Source: Neptunitalea lumnitzerae (GTDB lineage: Bacteria; Bacteroidota; Bacteroidia; Flavobacteriales; Flavobacteriaceae). From it: a DNA stretch of 64,000 nt. The translations under genes were made by a program, and so were the position numbers. The stretch is from positions 1,054,001 through 1,118,000 of the forward strand of contig NZ_BRVO01000001.1 of NCBI RefSeq assembly GCF_027924185.1, written 5' to 3'. Below the pieces are notes generated by a model. That model was not told the origin of the DNA. It searched no databases and saw nothing but the letters and a program-made list of their open reading frames with translations. Every line of letters starts with the position of its first letter. The stretch's first letter is position 1. This document shows, in pieces, positions 35,613 to 45,302 of this stretch.

Positions 35613-35978
35613 TTAGTATCTGTCTTTTTTGTAACCTCCGTTGTTTCCGCCACGGTCATATCCGCCACGGTTGTTTCCACCACGGTAACCACCTTGACTA
35701 TTACCACGGTTAAAATTTCTTCCGCCTTGCCCTTGTGGTTTAGGCTCCGATTTCTTCACAACTATAGTACGTCCTTCTACAGATGCACCATTAAGAGCGT
35801 CAATAGCATTTTGAGCTTCCTCGTCATTTGGCATTTCAATAAATCCAAAACCTTTACTTTTACCAGAAAATTTATCTGTAATTACTTTTACTGATTCTAC
35901 AGTTCCGTAGTCACTAAATGCCTCTTCAAGGTCTGCTTCCACAATACTATACGGAAGACTTCCAACAAAAATGTTCAT
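35613..35978 (-). CDS. Glycine-rich RRM RNA-binding protein
   Basis: 121 residues: one RNA-recognition motif (residues 1-80) with RNP2 NIFVGSLP and RNP1 KGFGFIEM, then a Gly/Arg/Asn-rich tail with RGG-type repeats (GGYRGGNNRGG). This type is common in cyanobacteria and Bacteroidota as a cold-shock or RNA chaperone. Single gene with terminator. Confidence 0.93.
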   Translation of the reverse strand: MNIFVGSLPYSIVEADLEEAFSDYGTVESVKVITDKFSGKSKGFGFIEMPNDEEAQNAIDALNGASVEGRTIVVKKSEPKPQGQGGRNFNRGNSQGGYRGGNNRGGYDRGGNNGGYKKDRY

Positions 35979-36121
35979 ATAAAAAGATAAAAATTAATTT
36001 TGCTACTAAGGTATACTATAAATGCTTACAATGAACGTTTTAATATAAAATAATTGTGAATTTTTTTTGCCTGTTTATTTAATAATTTCAGGTTTATAGT
36101 TAATTGAAAATAAAGTTTTTA

Positions 36122-36129
36122 TATATTTG
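36122..36129 (+). promoter_or_regulatory. Promoter of rpsP operon
   Basis: TATATTTG is a perfect -7 box; a TTG lies at 36104-36106, 15 bases upstream, slightly closer than usual. A small hairpin (GAGGT-CGAGA-ACCTC, 36149-36163) follows in the leader and could serve autoregulation. Confidence 0.6.
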
Positions 36130-36178
36130 CAGCCTTAAATTAATAATAGAGGTCGAGAACCTCACTAATTAATGTATT

Positions 36179-36700
36179 ATGCCAGTTAAAATTAGATTAC
36201 AAAGACATGGTAAAAAAGGGAAACCTTTTTACTGGATCGTAGCAGCTGACAGCCGCGCAAAAAGAGATGGTAAATTTTTGGAAAAATTAGGTACTTATAA
36301 CCCTAATACAAATCCTGCTCAAATTAACTTGAGTTTAGAAGATTCTGTAAGATGGTTAGAAAATGGTGCTCAACCAACTGATACCGCTCGTAGAATTTTA
36401 TCTTACAAAGGAGTTCTTATGAAGCATCACTTAAACGGTGGTGTAAGAAAAGGAGCTTTAACACCTGAGCAAGCTGAAGAAAAATTTGCTGCTTGGTTAG
36501 AAGGTAAAGAAGGTGCTGTTACCGCTAAGAAAGATGATTTAGCTAAAGCTAAAGAAGAAGCTAAAGCTAAAACATTAGCTGCAGAGAAAGAAGTTAGTGA
36601 TAAGCGTAAAGCTGCTGCTGCTGAGGCTGCTGCCGAAGCAACTGCAGAAGAAGCTGCTACTGAAGAAACAGCAGAAGAAAACAACGAAACAGAAGCTTAA
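36179..36700 (+). CDS. rpsP: 30S ribosomal protein S16 with C-terminal extension
   Basis: 173 residues, about twice the usual 80. The S16 core occupies residues 1-85 ([37 protein letters not shown]). The rest is an Ala/Glu/Lys-rich tail, typical of Bacteroidota S16 proteins. It is first in the rpsP-rimM-trmN6 operon. Confidence 0.97.
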   Translation: MPVKIRLQRHGKKGKPFYWIVAADSRAKRDGKFLEKLGTYNPNTNPAQINLSLEDSVRWLENGAQPTDTARRILSYKGVLMKHHLNGGVRKGALTPEQAEEKFAAWLEGKEGAVTAKKDDLAKAKEEAKAKTLAAEKEVSDKRKAAAAEAAAEATAEEAATEETAEENNETEA

Positions 36701-36711
36701 TTCAATTTTTT

Positions 36712-37236
36712 ATGAGAAAAGAAGATTGCTTCTATCTCGGTAAAATTGTATCAAAATTCAGTTTTAAAGGCGAAGTTCTTATCAAATTAGATACAGACGA
36801 GCCTGAACTTTACAAAGAATTGGAATCAGTGTTTCTCTCTATTGGGAGAGATCTGGTTCCTTTTTTTATTGATAGAATTTCGCTACATAAGTCTGACTTA
36901 CTACGTGTAAAGTTTGAAGATGTAGATACCGAAGCAGAAGCCGAAGGAATGTTAAAAACAGAAGTGTATTTACCGCTGTCGTTTTTACCAGAGCTTACTG
37001 GAAATAAGTTCTATTTTCATGAAATTATAGGTTTTACCATGAAGGATGTAAATTATGGAGTGGTAGGACTTATTAATGCTGTGAATGAAAGTGCTGCACA
37101 ACCACTTTTTGTTGTAGAAAATGAAGGTAAAGAATTACTAATACCTATGAACGATGAGTTTATAGTGGAAGTAAGCAGAAAGGAAAAGTATATTCTGGTA
37201 GAAACACCAGAAGGACTGATAGATTTATATTTATAA
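36712..37236 (+). CDS. rimM: Ribosome maturation factor RimM
   Basis: 174 residues: N-terminal RimM barrel (YLGKIVSKFSFKGEVLIKLDTD) and C-terminal PRC-like barrel (FYFHEIIGFTM...IPMNDEFIVEVS). It helps assemble the 30S head around S19 and the 16S 3' domain. It lies 11 bases after rpsP, the usual neighbour. Confidence 0.95.
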   Translation: MRKEDCFYLGKIVSKFSFKGEVLIKLDTDEPELYKELESVFLSIGRDLVPFFIDRISLHKSDLLRVKFEDVDTEAEAEGMLKTEVYLPLSFLPELTGNKFYFHEIIGFTMKDVNYGVVGLINAVNESAAQPLFVVENEGKELLIPMNDEFIVEVSRKEKYILVETPEGLIDLYL

Positions 37237-37238
37237 TA

Positions 37239-37958
37239 ATGGCTGTTTTTCAATTCAAACAATTTGCGGTAGAGCAAGATAAGTGTGCTATGAAAATTGG
37301 TACCGATGGTGTGTTGCTGGGTGCTTGGGCAAAGTTAGGAGAATACCCTGGTACCATTTTAGATGTTGGTGCAGGTACCGGACTTGTAGCTCTAATGGCA
37401 GCGCAAAGAAGTGATGCTCCTACTATAGATGCTGTAGAAATTGATGATGACGCACATGAACAATGTGTTGAAAATTTTGAAGCGTCTAATTGGTCAGATC
37501 GTTTGTTTTGTTACCATGCCGAGTTTACCGAGTTTGTTGCAGAAATGTATGAAGAGGAAGAGGTGTATGATGTTATTATATCCAATCCTCCGTTTTATGC
37601 AGAGGACTATTCTTCTGGAAATACCCAAAGGGATATAGCTAGGTTAAATGAGGCTTTGCCTTTTGAAGATTTGATTGAAGGAACCTCTTTACTCTTAGCA
37701 ACAGAAGGGGTGTTTAATGTTATTATTCCGTATAAGGAGGAAGTTGTTTTTATTGAAACTGCAGCTAAATTTAATATGTATCCTTTTAAGATGACCAGGG
37801 TTAAAGGAAACCCCGATGCCGAAGTAAAAAGAAGCTTGTTAGCATTTTCATTTCAAGAACAAGACTGTGAGATGGATGAATTAACTATTGAACTAGCTAG
37901 GCATGAATATACTCCCGAATATGTAAATCTTACCCGGGAGTTCTATTTAAAAATGTAA
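37239..37958 (+). CDS. trmN6: tRNA1(Val) A37 N6-methyltransferase
   Basis: 239 residues: class I SAM methyltransferase with DVGAGTGLVALMAAQR for SAM binding and the adenine-N6 motif NPPF in IISNPPFYAEDY. It starts QFKQFAVEQDKCAMKIGTDGVLLGAW, shortened here, which matches the YfiC/TrmN6 pattern. Two bases after rimM, where many other bacteria carry trmD; it modifies A37 of tRNA-Val. Confidence 0.9.
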   Translation: MAVFQFKQFAVEQDKCAMKIGTDGVLLGAWAKLGEYPGTILDVGAGTGLVALMAAQRSDAPTIDAVEIDDDAHEQCVENFEASNWSDRLFCYHAEFTEFVAEMYEEEEVYDVIISNPPFYAEDYSSGNTQRDIARLNEALPFEDLIEGTSLLLATEGVFNVIIPYKEEVVFIETAAKFNMYPFKMTRVKGNPDAEVKRSLLAFSFQEQDCEMDELTIELARHEYTPEYVNLTREFYLKM

Positions 37959-37964
37959 GCTGTG

Positions 37965-39497
37965 TTAACAAAGGCTTATGTTGTAATAGGCCCCTTTATT
38001 TTCATTTTGTTTTATAGATTGTTGTGTAATAAGCAATGCTACGGTAAGTAGGTTTCTTATTTCGTTTAGTTTTGGAGTTGTTTGGTAAGATTTATCAAAT
38101 AAATCTACTACACGTTGTAAATACAACAACCTACTTTCTGCTTTTTCCAGGCTTTCATTAGAGCGTATAATGGAAACTTTTTTGCTCATAATTTCCTGAA
38201 TTTCTTTTTTTACAACTTCCAATTCAGTAGTTATATTTTTAACGGTCTTATTTCTTGTATACGTATAATTGATAGGGTCTGATATTGAATTGTTAAGGAG
38301 TTCTACCGTTTTTAAGTAACCTCGGTGCGCAAATACCAAGGCTTCTAGTAACGAGTTGCTAGCTAACCTATTTGCACCATGTAAACCGGTACAAGAACAT
38401 TCTCCGCAAGCCAATAAATAACTGATAGAAGTTTCACTGTGCTGGTTTACAGCTATACCTCCACATAAGTAATGTGCAGCAGGTATTACCGGTATAAAGT
38501 CTATTTGAGGGTCTATACCAATACTCTCTAAAGTGTCGGTAATTACTGGGAAATGTTTTCTAAATTCATACGCGTCTAGATGTGTGGCATCAAGGTATAC
38601 ACATTCAGATTTGGTTTCTTGCATTTCTTCATGAATGGCTCTGGTAACAATATCTCTAGGAGCTAATTCTTTTCTAGTATCATACTTGTGCATAAAGGCA
38701 ACCCCAAACTTATTACGTAAAATGGCACCAAAACCTCTAACTGCTTCAGAAATTAAAAAAGCAGGATTAAAGCCATCATAATACAGTGCTGTTGGGTGAA
38801 ACTGAACAAACTGCATATCTTTAATGTTGGCTTTTGCTCTATGCGCCATAGCTATACCATCTCCTGTAGCTATAGCAGGGTTGGTAGTATATAAATAGGC
38901 TTGCCCACTACCACCAGAGGCTAGCATAACCACCTTTGCATTAAAGGCTATTATAGCATTTTTCTCTACATCAAGCACATAAGCCCCTTTGCATTTTTTG
39001 GTAACCGGAGTTGTAATTAGGTCTAAAGCAAAATGTTTAGTAAATAGTTGTATATTTTGTTTGTTATGAATTTGTTTTAGTAATTTCTGTTCAATTTCTA
39101 AACCAGTAAAGTCTTTGTAATGTAAAATACGTTCGTGTGAGTGTCCGCCCTCTAAACCGTAATCATATTCACCTTGTGTATTCTTATCAAAGCGGGTACC
39201 CCAAGCAATTAATTCACTAATTCTTTCAGGGGCCTCCTTTACAACCAAGCTCACTACCTCGGGGTCGCAATGACCATCACCGGCAATTAGTGTATCTACA
39301 ATATGCTTTTCAAAAGAGTCTTTTTCAAAGTTCATTACAGTAGCAATACCTCCTTGTGCATATTTAGTATTAGACTCTATTTCATCTGCTTTGGTACAAA
39401 TCACAATAGACTTATCAGGAAAATGATTCGCCGTTTTTAAAGCATAGGTAAGTCCTGCAATGCCCGATCCAATTATCAAAATATCAACTTGTTGCAT
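37965..39497 (-). CDS. nadB: L-aspartate oxidase
   Basis: 510 residues. FAD-binding GSGIAGLTYAL at 9-19, the KYAQGGIATVM segment, the substrate/FAD region QFHPTALYY, and a C-terminal helical domain. It oxidises aspartate to iminoaspartate, the first step of de novo NAD synthesis. It lies 10 bases after nadA. Confidence 0.96.
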   Translation of the reverse strand: MQQVDILIIGSGIAGLTYALKTANHFPDKSIVICTKADEIESNTKYAQGGIATVMNFEKDSFEKHIVDTLIAGDGHCDPEVVSLVVKEAPERISELIAWGTRFDKNTQGEYDYGLEGGHSHERILHYKDFTGLEIEQKLLKQIHNKQNIQLFTKHFALDLITTPVTKKCKGAYVLDVEKNAIIAFNAKVVMLASGGSGQAYLYTTNPAIATGDGIAMAHRAKANIKDMQFVQFHPTALYYDGFNPAFLISEAVRGFGAILRNKFGVAFMHKYDTRKELAPRDIVTRAIHEEMQETKSECVYLDATHLDAYEFRKHFPVITDTLESIGIDPQIDFIPVIPAAHYLCGGIAVNQHSETSISYLLACGECSCTGLHGANRLASNSLLEALVFAHRGYLKTVELLNNSISDPINYTYTRNKTVKNITTELEVVKKEIQEIMSKKVSIIRSNESLEKAESRLLYLQRVVDLFDKSYQTTPKLNEIRNLLTVALLITQQSIKQNENKGAYYNISLC

Positions 39498-39507
39498 ACG
39501 GTTTGTT

Positions 39508-40482
39508 TTAAAGGTTCATCATCTTTTCTATGGGTACTAGTGCTTTTTTAGCAATGTCTTTATCAAGAGTTACCTCGGGAGTTTCATTTAACAAGCAAAA
39601 GAAAATTTTCTCTAAGGTTATTAATTTCATGTAGGCACATTCACTACAAGCGCAAGTGTTATTTTCGGTTACAGGGGCTGGTATTAAAATTTTATCAGGT
39701 ACTTGTTGCTGCATTTTATGTAGAATGCCAACTTCGGTAGCTACTATAAATTTTTTGGTTTCACTTTCTTGTACATAGTGTAACATACCAGAGGTAGAAC
39801 CAATGTAAGTAGCTAAATCTAAAATATGAGAGGGAGACTCTGGGTGCGCAACAAGTCGGGCATCGGGGTGTTCTTTGAATAGGTTGATGATTTTATCTAA
39901 TTCAAAAGCTTCATGCACTAGGCATGATCCATTCCATAGCACTAAATTTCTACCTGTTTTTTTAGCTAAGTAATTTCCTAGGTTTTTATCAGGCCCAAAA
40001 ATAATAGGATATTCTTCTGGGATAGCCTCTAATACTTTTTCTGCATTAGACGAGGTACACACCAAATCACTCATGGTTTTTATCTCGGCATTGCAGTTAA
40101 TGTATGTAACTACTTTGTGGTTAGGGTGTTCTTTTACAAAGGCTTCAAAAACTTCAGGCGGACAAGATTCTGCCAAAGAGCAAGAGGCATCTGCATCAGG
40201 AATTAAAACGGTTTTGTCAGGGTTTAGAATTTTAGCAGTTTCTGCCATAAAGTAAACGCCTGCAAATACAATAATATCGGCATCAGTTTTTGATGCTTTT
40301 TTAGAAAGTTCCAGACTATCCCCAACAAAATCAGCAATTTCTTGAATTTCCGGATCTTGATAATAATGGGCAAGAATAACCGCCTTTTTAGTTCTTTTTA
40401 AATGAGCAATTTGCTCAATTAATCGACTCTTTTTAAGGTGTAATTGATGCTTTGAGGTGCTGTTAATATTGCTTGTTTTCAT
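39508..40482 (-). CDS. nadA: Quinolinate synthase
   Basis: 324 residues, with the NadA repeats (ILAHYYQ, DIIVFAGVYFMAETAKIL) and the [4Fe-4S] cysteines, including the CACSEC cluster near the C-terminus. It condenses iminoaspartate with dihydroxyacetone phosphate to quinolinate, the step after NadB. It is first in the operon, downstream of a good promoter. Confidence 0.96.
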   Translation of the reverse strand: MKTSNINSTSKHQLHLKKSRLIEQIAHLKRTKKAVILAHYYQDPEIQEIADFVGDSLELSKKASKTDADIIVFAGVYFMAETAKILNPDKTVLIPDADASCSLAESCPPEVFEAFVKEHPNHKVVTYINCNAEIKTMSDLVCTSSNAEKVLEAIPEEYPIIFGPDKNLGNYLAKKTGRNLVLWNGSCLVHEAFELDKIINLFKEHPDARLVAHPESPSHILDLATYIGSTSGMLHYVQESETKKFIVATEVGILHKMQQQVPDKILIPAPVTENNTCACSECAYMKLITLEKIFFCLLNETPEVTLDKDIAKKALVPIEKMMNL

Positions 40483-40533
40483 TTTTTATACTTGAGATAA
40501 AAAATGAAGTATGTGTTGTGTTAAATATCAATG

Positions 40534-40562
40534 CAAATTTAAGCATTAATTTTCATTAACAA
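40534..40562 (-). promoter_or_regulatory. Promoter of nadA-nadB
   Basis: On the minus strand TTG (40562-40560) and TAAATTTG (40541-40534) are 18 bases apart: a full TTG/TAnnTTTG promoter, about 45 bases before the nadA ATG. Confidence 0.8.
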
Positions 40563-40631
40563 ATGATTAAGCGTCTATTCCACAAAAACATTTCAATAAT
40601 TGATATCTTTAACAATCTAAACTATCCAAGC

Positions 40632-42923
40632 ATGAAAAATATTGTATATGCCATAGTTCTTATGGCATCTATTTCTTTAAAAGCACAAAATGTAATTGTA
40701 GAAGAGGTAAAAGACCCTGTAGAATGGGTGAACCCCTTAATGGGAACCGATTCTAAACCGAGTTTATCTAACGGAAATACATATCCTGTAATAGCAATGC
40801 CATGGGGTATGAACTTTTGGACACCACAAACAGGACCTATGGGGCATGGTTGGGCATATACCTATAGTGCAGATAAAATTAGAGGTTTTAAACAAACACA
40901 TCAGCCTTCTCCCTGGATGAATGATTACGGACAGTTTTCTTTAATGCCAGTAACAGGTAGTTTAAAATTTACAGAAGATGATAGGGCTAGCTGGTTTTCA
41001 CATAAAGCAGAGGTAGTAAAGCCTTATTATTATAGTGTTTATTTGGCAGACCATAATGTAACTACCGAGATAACGCCTACAGAGAGAGCTGCTATGTTTC
41101 GTTTTTCTTTCCCAAAAACCGATAGTGCCTATGTAGTTATTGATGCTTTTAATAAAGGCTCTTATGTGAAAATAGATAAGGACCATAATAGAATTGTTGG
41201 CTATACCACTAAAAATAGTAGAGGAGTGCCAGATAATTTCAAAAACTATTTTGTTATTGAGTTTGATGCTCCGTTTGTGAGTGAACAAGTATTTAGTGAA
41301 GATGCTATAGTGCCCAATACAACTTCATTAACGGATGAGCATGTAGGCGCTGTAGTAAGATTTAAGATAAAAGCAGGTCAAAAAGTGCATGCTAAAGTAG
41401 CTTCTTCTTTTATAAGTGAAGACCAAGCATTTTTAAATTTAAAAGAACTTGGTACAGATTCTTTTGATACGCTTAAACACAAAGGAAAAGAATTATGGAA
41501 TAAAGAATTAAGTAGAATTGAAGTTTCTGGCGGAACAGTTGACCAAACAAAAACATTCTATTCTTGTCTATATAGAACATTATTATTCCCTCGTAAATTT
41601 TATGAAGTAAATAAAGAGGGCGAAATTGTACACTACAGCCCGTATAATGGCAAGATATTACCTGGATATATGTTTACCGATACTGGTTTTTGGGACACAT
41701 TTAGGTCTTTGTTTCCATTTTTAAATTTTATGTATCCTGAGTTAAATACGCATATGCAAGAAGGTTTAGCAAATGCTTACAAAGAGAGTGGATGGTTGCC
41801 AGAATGGGCTAGCCCCGGGTTGCGCAATATTATGGTAGGTAATAATTCTGCATCTGTTGTTGCCGATGCTTATTTAAAAAATAAGGATGTATATACGTAT
41901 GATATAGAAACGCTTTATGAAGCTTTGATACATGGAGCCAATAATGCCGGACCCATGGAGGCCGTAGGAAGAGCAGGAGCTGAAGCATATAAAAAGTTGG
42001 GGTATGTACCATACGATATAGGGATTAACGAAAGTGCTGCAAGAACACTGGAATATGCGTATGACGATTTTACTATTTACCAATTGGCAAAGGCTTTACA
42101 TAAACCTAAAAAAGAAATTAATCTTTACAAAGAAAGAAGTTTAAACTATAAGCATCTGTTTGATAAAGAAACCGGTTTAATGAGAGGTAAGAATGAAGAT
42201 GGGTCATTTATGGAGCCTTTCAATCCGTTTAAATGGGGGGATGCTTTTACAGAGGGGAATAGCTGGCATTATACCTGGTCTGTTTTCCATGATGTAGAAG
42301 GATTGATTGATTTAATGGGCGGGAAGAAAGCCTTTACCGCAAAGCTTGATAGTGTTTTTCAATTAGAACCTGTATTTGACGATAGTTATTATGGCGGAAC
42401 TATTCATGAAATTCGTGAAATGCAAATAGCTAATATGGGGCAGTATGCACATGGAAATCAGCCTATACAGCACATGATTTATTTGTATAATTATGCTGGA
42501 GAACCATGGAAGACTCAATATTGGGTACGAGAAACTATGAATAGGTTATACTTACCAACACCAGATGGTTATTGTGGAGACGAAGATAATGGGCAAACCT
42601 CTGCTTGGTATGTATTTTCGGCATTAGGATTTTACCCAGTTTGTCCGGCAACAGATGAGTATGTATTAGGAGCTCCATTATTTAAAAAAGCGGTGTTACA
42701 CTTAGAAAATGGAAATACTATAACTATTAACGCTTCTGAAAACTCTATGGAAAATCGTTACATCCAACAAATAAAATTGAATGGAAAGAAGTATAGTAAA
42801 AATTGGTATAGCCATACCGAACTTCAAAAAGGTGCTACCATTGATATTGATATGAGTAACACCCCAAATAAAAATAGAGGTACTGCTAAAAAAGATGCCC
42901 CTTATTCACTTTCAAATGACTAA
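40632..42923 (+). CDS. Secreted GH92 alpha-mannosidase, copy 1
   Basis: 763 residues from the ATG at 40632, which opens a proper signal peptide (MKNIVYAIVLMASISLKAQ). An earlier ATG at 40563 lies upstream of a -7-like box (TATCTTTA, 40604-40611) and is rejected. The GH92 pattern is clear: N-terminal VNPLMGTDSKPSLSNGNTYP, DTFRSLFPFLN, AYKESGWLPEWASPG, and the C-terminal GYCGDEDNGQTSAWYVFSALGFYP. The family hydrolyses alpha-mannosides of N-glycans or mannans with calcium. It overlaps the region of a second GH92 gene. Confidence 0.95.
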   Translation: MKNIVYAIVLMASISLKAQNVIVEEVKDPVEWVNPLMGTDSKPSLSNGNTYPVIAMPWGMNFWTPQTGPMGHGWAYTYSADKIRGFKQTHQPSPWMNDYGQFSLMPVTGSLKFTEDDRASWFSHKAEVVKPYYYSVYLADHNVTTEITPTERAAMFRFSFPKTDSAYVVIDAFNKGSYVKIDKDHNRIVGYTTKNSRGVPDNFKNYFVIEFDAPFVSEQVFSEDAIVPNTTSLTDEHVGAVVRFKIKAGQKVHAKVASSFISEDQAFLNLKELGTDSFDTLKHKGKELWNKELSRIEVSGGTVDQTKTFYSCLYRTLLFPRKFYEVNKEGEIVHYSPYNGKILPGYMFTDTGFWDTFRSLFPFLNFMYPELNTHMQEGLANAYKESGWLPEWASPGLRNIMVGNNSASVVADAYLKNKDVYTYDIETLYEALIHGANNAGPMEAVGRAGAEAYKKLGYVPYDIGINESAARTLEYAYDDFTIYQLAKALHKPKKEINLYKERSLNYKHLFDKETGLMRGKNEDGSFMEPFNPFKWGDAFTEGNSWHYTWSVFHDVEGLIDLMGGKKAFTAKLDSVFQLEPVFDDSYYGGTIHEIREMQIANMGQYAHGNQPIQHMIYLYNYAGEPWKTQYWVRETMNRLYLPTPDGYCGDEDNGQTSAWYVFSALGFYPVCPATDEYVLGAPLFKKAVLHLENGNTITINASENSMENRYIQQIKLNGKKYSKNWYSHTELQKGATIDIDMSNTPNKNRGTAKKDAPYSLSND

Positions 42924-42924
42924 T

Positions 42925-45243
42925 ATGATGAATTTTAAACAACAGATAGTACTATTTTTTGGTGTTATAACCACCCTACAGCTTAATGCTCAAGAGGCTA
43001 CTAAGCAATTGTATGAATACGCAGACCCTATGATAGGAACTGCAAAAATGGGGCATACATATCCTGGTGCTTCATCTCCCTTTGGAAGCATACAATTGAG
43101 TCCGGATACAGATACCATACCTTTTGCGGTAGACGGCCATTACAACCCAGACGTATATAAATACTGTGCAGGATATCAGTATGATGACAGCACAATAGTA
43201 GGGTTTAGTCATACCCATTTTAGTGGGACAGGACATTCAGATTTAGGTGATTTTTTAGTAATGCCAACCGTAGGTGCATTGCAATTAAACCCAGGTACAG
43301 AAGCAGAACCAGATAGTGGTTATCGTTCTAGGTTTTCTCATGAAGATGAAGAAGCGTCACCAGGGTATTATAGCGTAGCATTAAAAGATTATAATATAAA
43401 AGCAGAGTTAACTGCAACCACTAGGGTAGGGGTTCATAAGTATACATTTCCAAAGGCAGATAATGCACATATATTACTAGATTTAACAGCAGGGATTTAT
43501 AATTATGATGATAAAAATGTTTGGACTTTTCTACGTGTTGAAAATGATACTTTAATTACAGGATACAGACAGACCAATGGATGGGCAAGAACCCGAACAG
43601 TGTACTTTGCTATGGCATTTAGTAAACCGTTTAAAAATTACGGATATGCAAAAGCAGATAAAAGCGTATATAACGGATTTTGGGGAAGGTTTGATCAAAC
43701 CCATAATTTTCCAGAAATAGCGGGGAAAAAAATCAAAGCCTATTTTGATTTTGATACCGAAGAAGGGGAAGCCGTTGAGGTGAAACTTTCTATATCTCCG
43801 GTGAGTGCTGCAGGCGCCTTAGCGAATATGAAGGTAGAAACTCCTAAGTGGGGTTTTGAAGCTATTAAAACAAAAGTACAGCAACAATGGAATAAGGAGT
43901 TAGGCAAAATACAAGTGGCCTCTCTTAATGAAAGTGATAAAACAAACTTTTACACCGCTATGTATCATGCCTTTTTAGGGCCAACTGTATATATGGATGT
44001 AGATGGTAATTATAAGGGGTTAGATATGAACGTTCATCAAGCTGATGACTTTGTAAACTATACTAGTTTTTCTTTATGGGATACGTATAGAGCCTTACAT
44101 CCGTTTTTTAATTTGGTACAACCAAAGCGCAACAGAGATATGATAAAATCTATGTTAGCGCATCAAAACCAAAGTGTGCATCATATGCTGCCTATATGGT
44201 CTCATTATGCTAATGAAAACTGGTGTATGATTGGATACCATAGTGCATCGGTAGTAGCAGATGCTATTGTGAAAGGTAATGTTGATTTTGATGCTGAGAA
44301 AGCACTAGAAGCTTGCGTAGCTACAGCAAATGTTTCTTATTTTGATGGATTAGGTTATTACAAAGAGCTAGGTTTTGTACCCGAGGATAAAAGTGGGGCT
44401 TCGGTTTCTAAAACTTTAGAATATGCTTATGATGATTGGGCTATTGCTCAAGCCGCTAAAAAAATTGGAAATGAGCAGGTATATACCACCTTTATGAAAA
44501 GAGCGGAGAACTATAAACATGTGTTTGATGCAAATACAGGATTTATGAGACCAAAGCTATCTGATGGCAGTTTTAAAAAGGAATTTGATCCTTTAAATAC
44601 ACACGGACAAGGCTTTATTGAAGGAAACTCTTGGAATTATAGTTTGTATGTTCCGCAAGACCCTGCTGAAATGATTGAAATGATGGGAGGAAAACATACT
44701 TTTAGTGAGCACTTAGACTCGCTGTTTACAATGGAGTTGCCAGATAAGTATTTTGAGAAAACTGAAGATATATCAAGGGATGGAATTATAGGGAATTATG
44801 TACATGGCAATGAGCCATCTCACCACGTGGTGTATTTATATAACTGGACAGATACACCATGGAAATCAAACGATAAGATTAGAAATGTTCTAAGAACCAT
44901 GTATAAAACCGGAGCCGATGGGTTAGGTGGTAATGATGATTTTGGGCAAATGAGTGCGTGGTATATTTTTAGTAGTTTGGGGTTTTATCCTGTGGCCCCA
45001 GGTAGTGAAGACTATGCTATTGGTAGCCCGTTAGTAGTAGATGCTAAAGTATATTTAGAGAATGGTAATATGTTGCATGTAGAAACCAAAAAGCAGTCGG
45101 AGAAAAACAAATATGTACAAAAAGTATTGTGGAACGGGAAAAAATTGGATGTACCTAGTATTAAACATAGTAATTTAATGCAGGGCGGAACACTTACTTT
45201 TATCATGGGGCGTAAGCCTAACAAAAGCCTATTTGTGCAATAA
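42925..45243 (+). CDS. Secreted GH92 alpha-mannosidase, copy 2
   Basis: 772 residues from the ATG at 42925, one base after the previous stop; the start gives a signal peptide ending LQLNAQ. GH92 motifs: ADPMIGTAKMGHTYPG, GYQYDDSTIVGFSHTHFSGTG shortened here, DTYRALHPFFN, and GLGGNDDFGQMSAWYIFSSLGFYP. It is divergent from copy 1, so the pair probably has different linkage or substrate preference. No SusC/D genes are near, so it is not a complete polysaccharide locus. Confidence 0.95.
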   Translation: MMNFKQQIVLFFGVITTLQLNAQEATKQLYEYADPMIGTAKMGHTYPGASSPFGSIQLSPDTDTIPFAVDGHYNPDVYKYCAGYQYDDSTIVGFSHTHFSGTGHSDLGDFLVMPTVGALQLNPGTEAEPDSGYRSRFSHEDEEASPGYYSVALKDYNIKAELTATTRVGVHKYTFPKADNAHILLDLTAGIYNYDDKNVWTFLRVENDTLITGYRQTNGWARTRTVYFAMAFSKPFKNYGYAKADKSVYNGFWGRFDQTHNFPEIAGKKIKAYFDFDTEEGEAVEVKLSISPVSAAGALANMKVETPKWGFEAIKTKVQQQWNKELGKIQVASLNESDKTNFYTAMYHAFLGPTVYMDVDGNYKGLDMNVHQADDFVNYTSFSLWDTYRALHPFFNLVQPKRNRDMIKSMLAHQNQSVHHMLPIWSHYANENWCMIGYHSASVVADAIVKGNVDFDAEKALEACVATANVSYFDGLGYYKELGFVPEDKSGASVSKTLEYAYDDWAIAQAAKKIGNEQVYTTFMKRAENYKHVFDANTGFMRPKLSDGSFKKEFDPLNTHGQGFIEGNSWNYSLYVPQDPAEMIEMMGGKHTFSEHLDSLFTMELPDKYFEKTEDISRDGIIGNYVHGNEPSHHVVYLYNWTDTPWKSNDKIRNVLRTMYKTGADGLGGNDDFGQMSAWYIFSSLGFYPVAPGSEDYAIGSPLVVDAKVYLENGNMLHVETKKQSEKNKYVQKVLWNGKKLDVPSIKHSNLMQGGTLTFIMGRKPNKSLFVQ

Positions 45244-45255
45244 ATAAGATGTAAT

Positions 45256-45290
45256 ATCCATCAGGTTACATATTATATAGCCTGATGGAT
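45256..45290. terminator. Hairpin between GH92 and HlyD genes
   Basis: ATCCATCAGG / CCTGATGGAT, a 10-bp perfect stem with a 15-base loop, between convergent genes; no strong T run. Confidence 0.6.
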
Positions 45291-45302
45291 AAAATAGAAT
45301 GA

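Noticed and set aside
36427..36684. 85-residue Ala/Ser-rich antisense frame within rpsP
   Set aside because: It mirrors the Ala/Glu/Lys-rich tail of S16 and has no independent features.
40563..40631. Upstream start of the first GH92 gene
   Set aside because: It precedes a -7-like box and puts 23 non-signal residues before a perfect signal peptide at 40632.
40632..45243. The GH92 pair as a polysaccharide utilisation locus
   Set aside because: No SusC/SusD pair, regulator or transporter is adjacent, so only two secreted mannosidases can be claimed.
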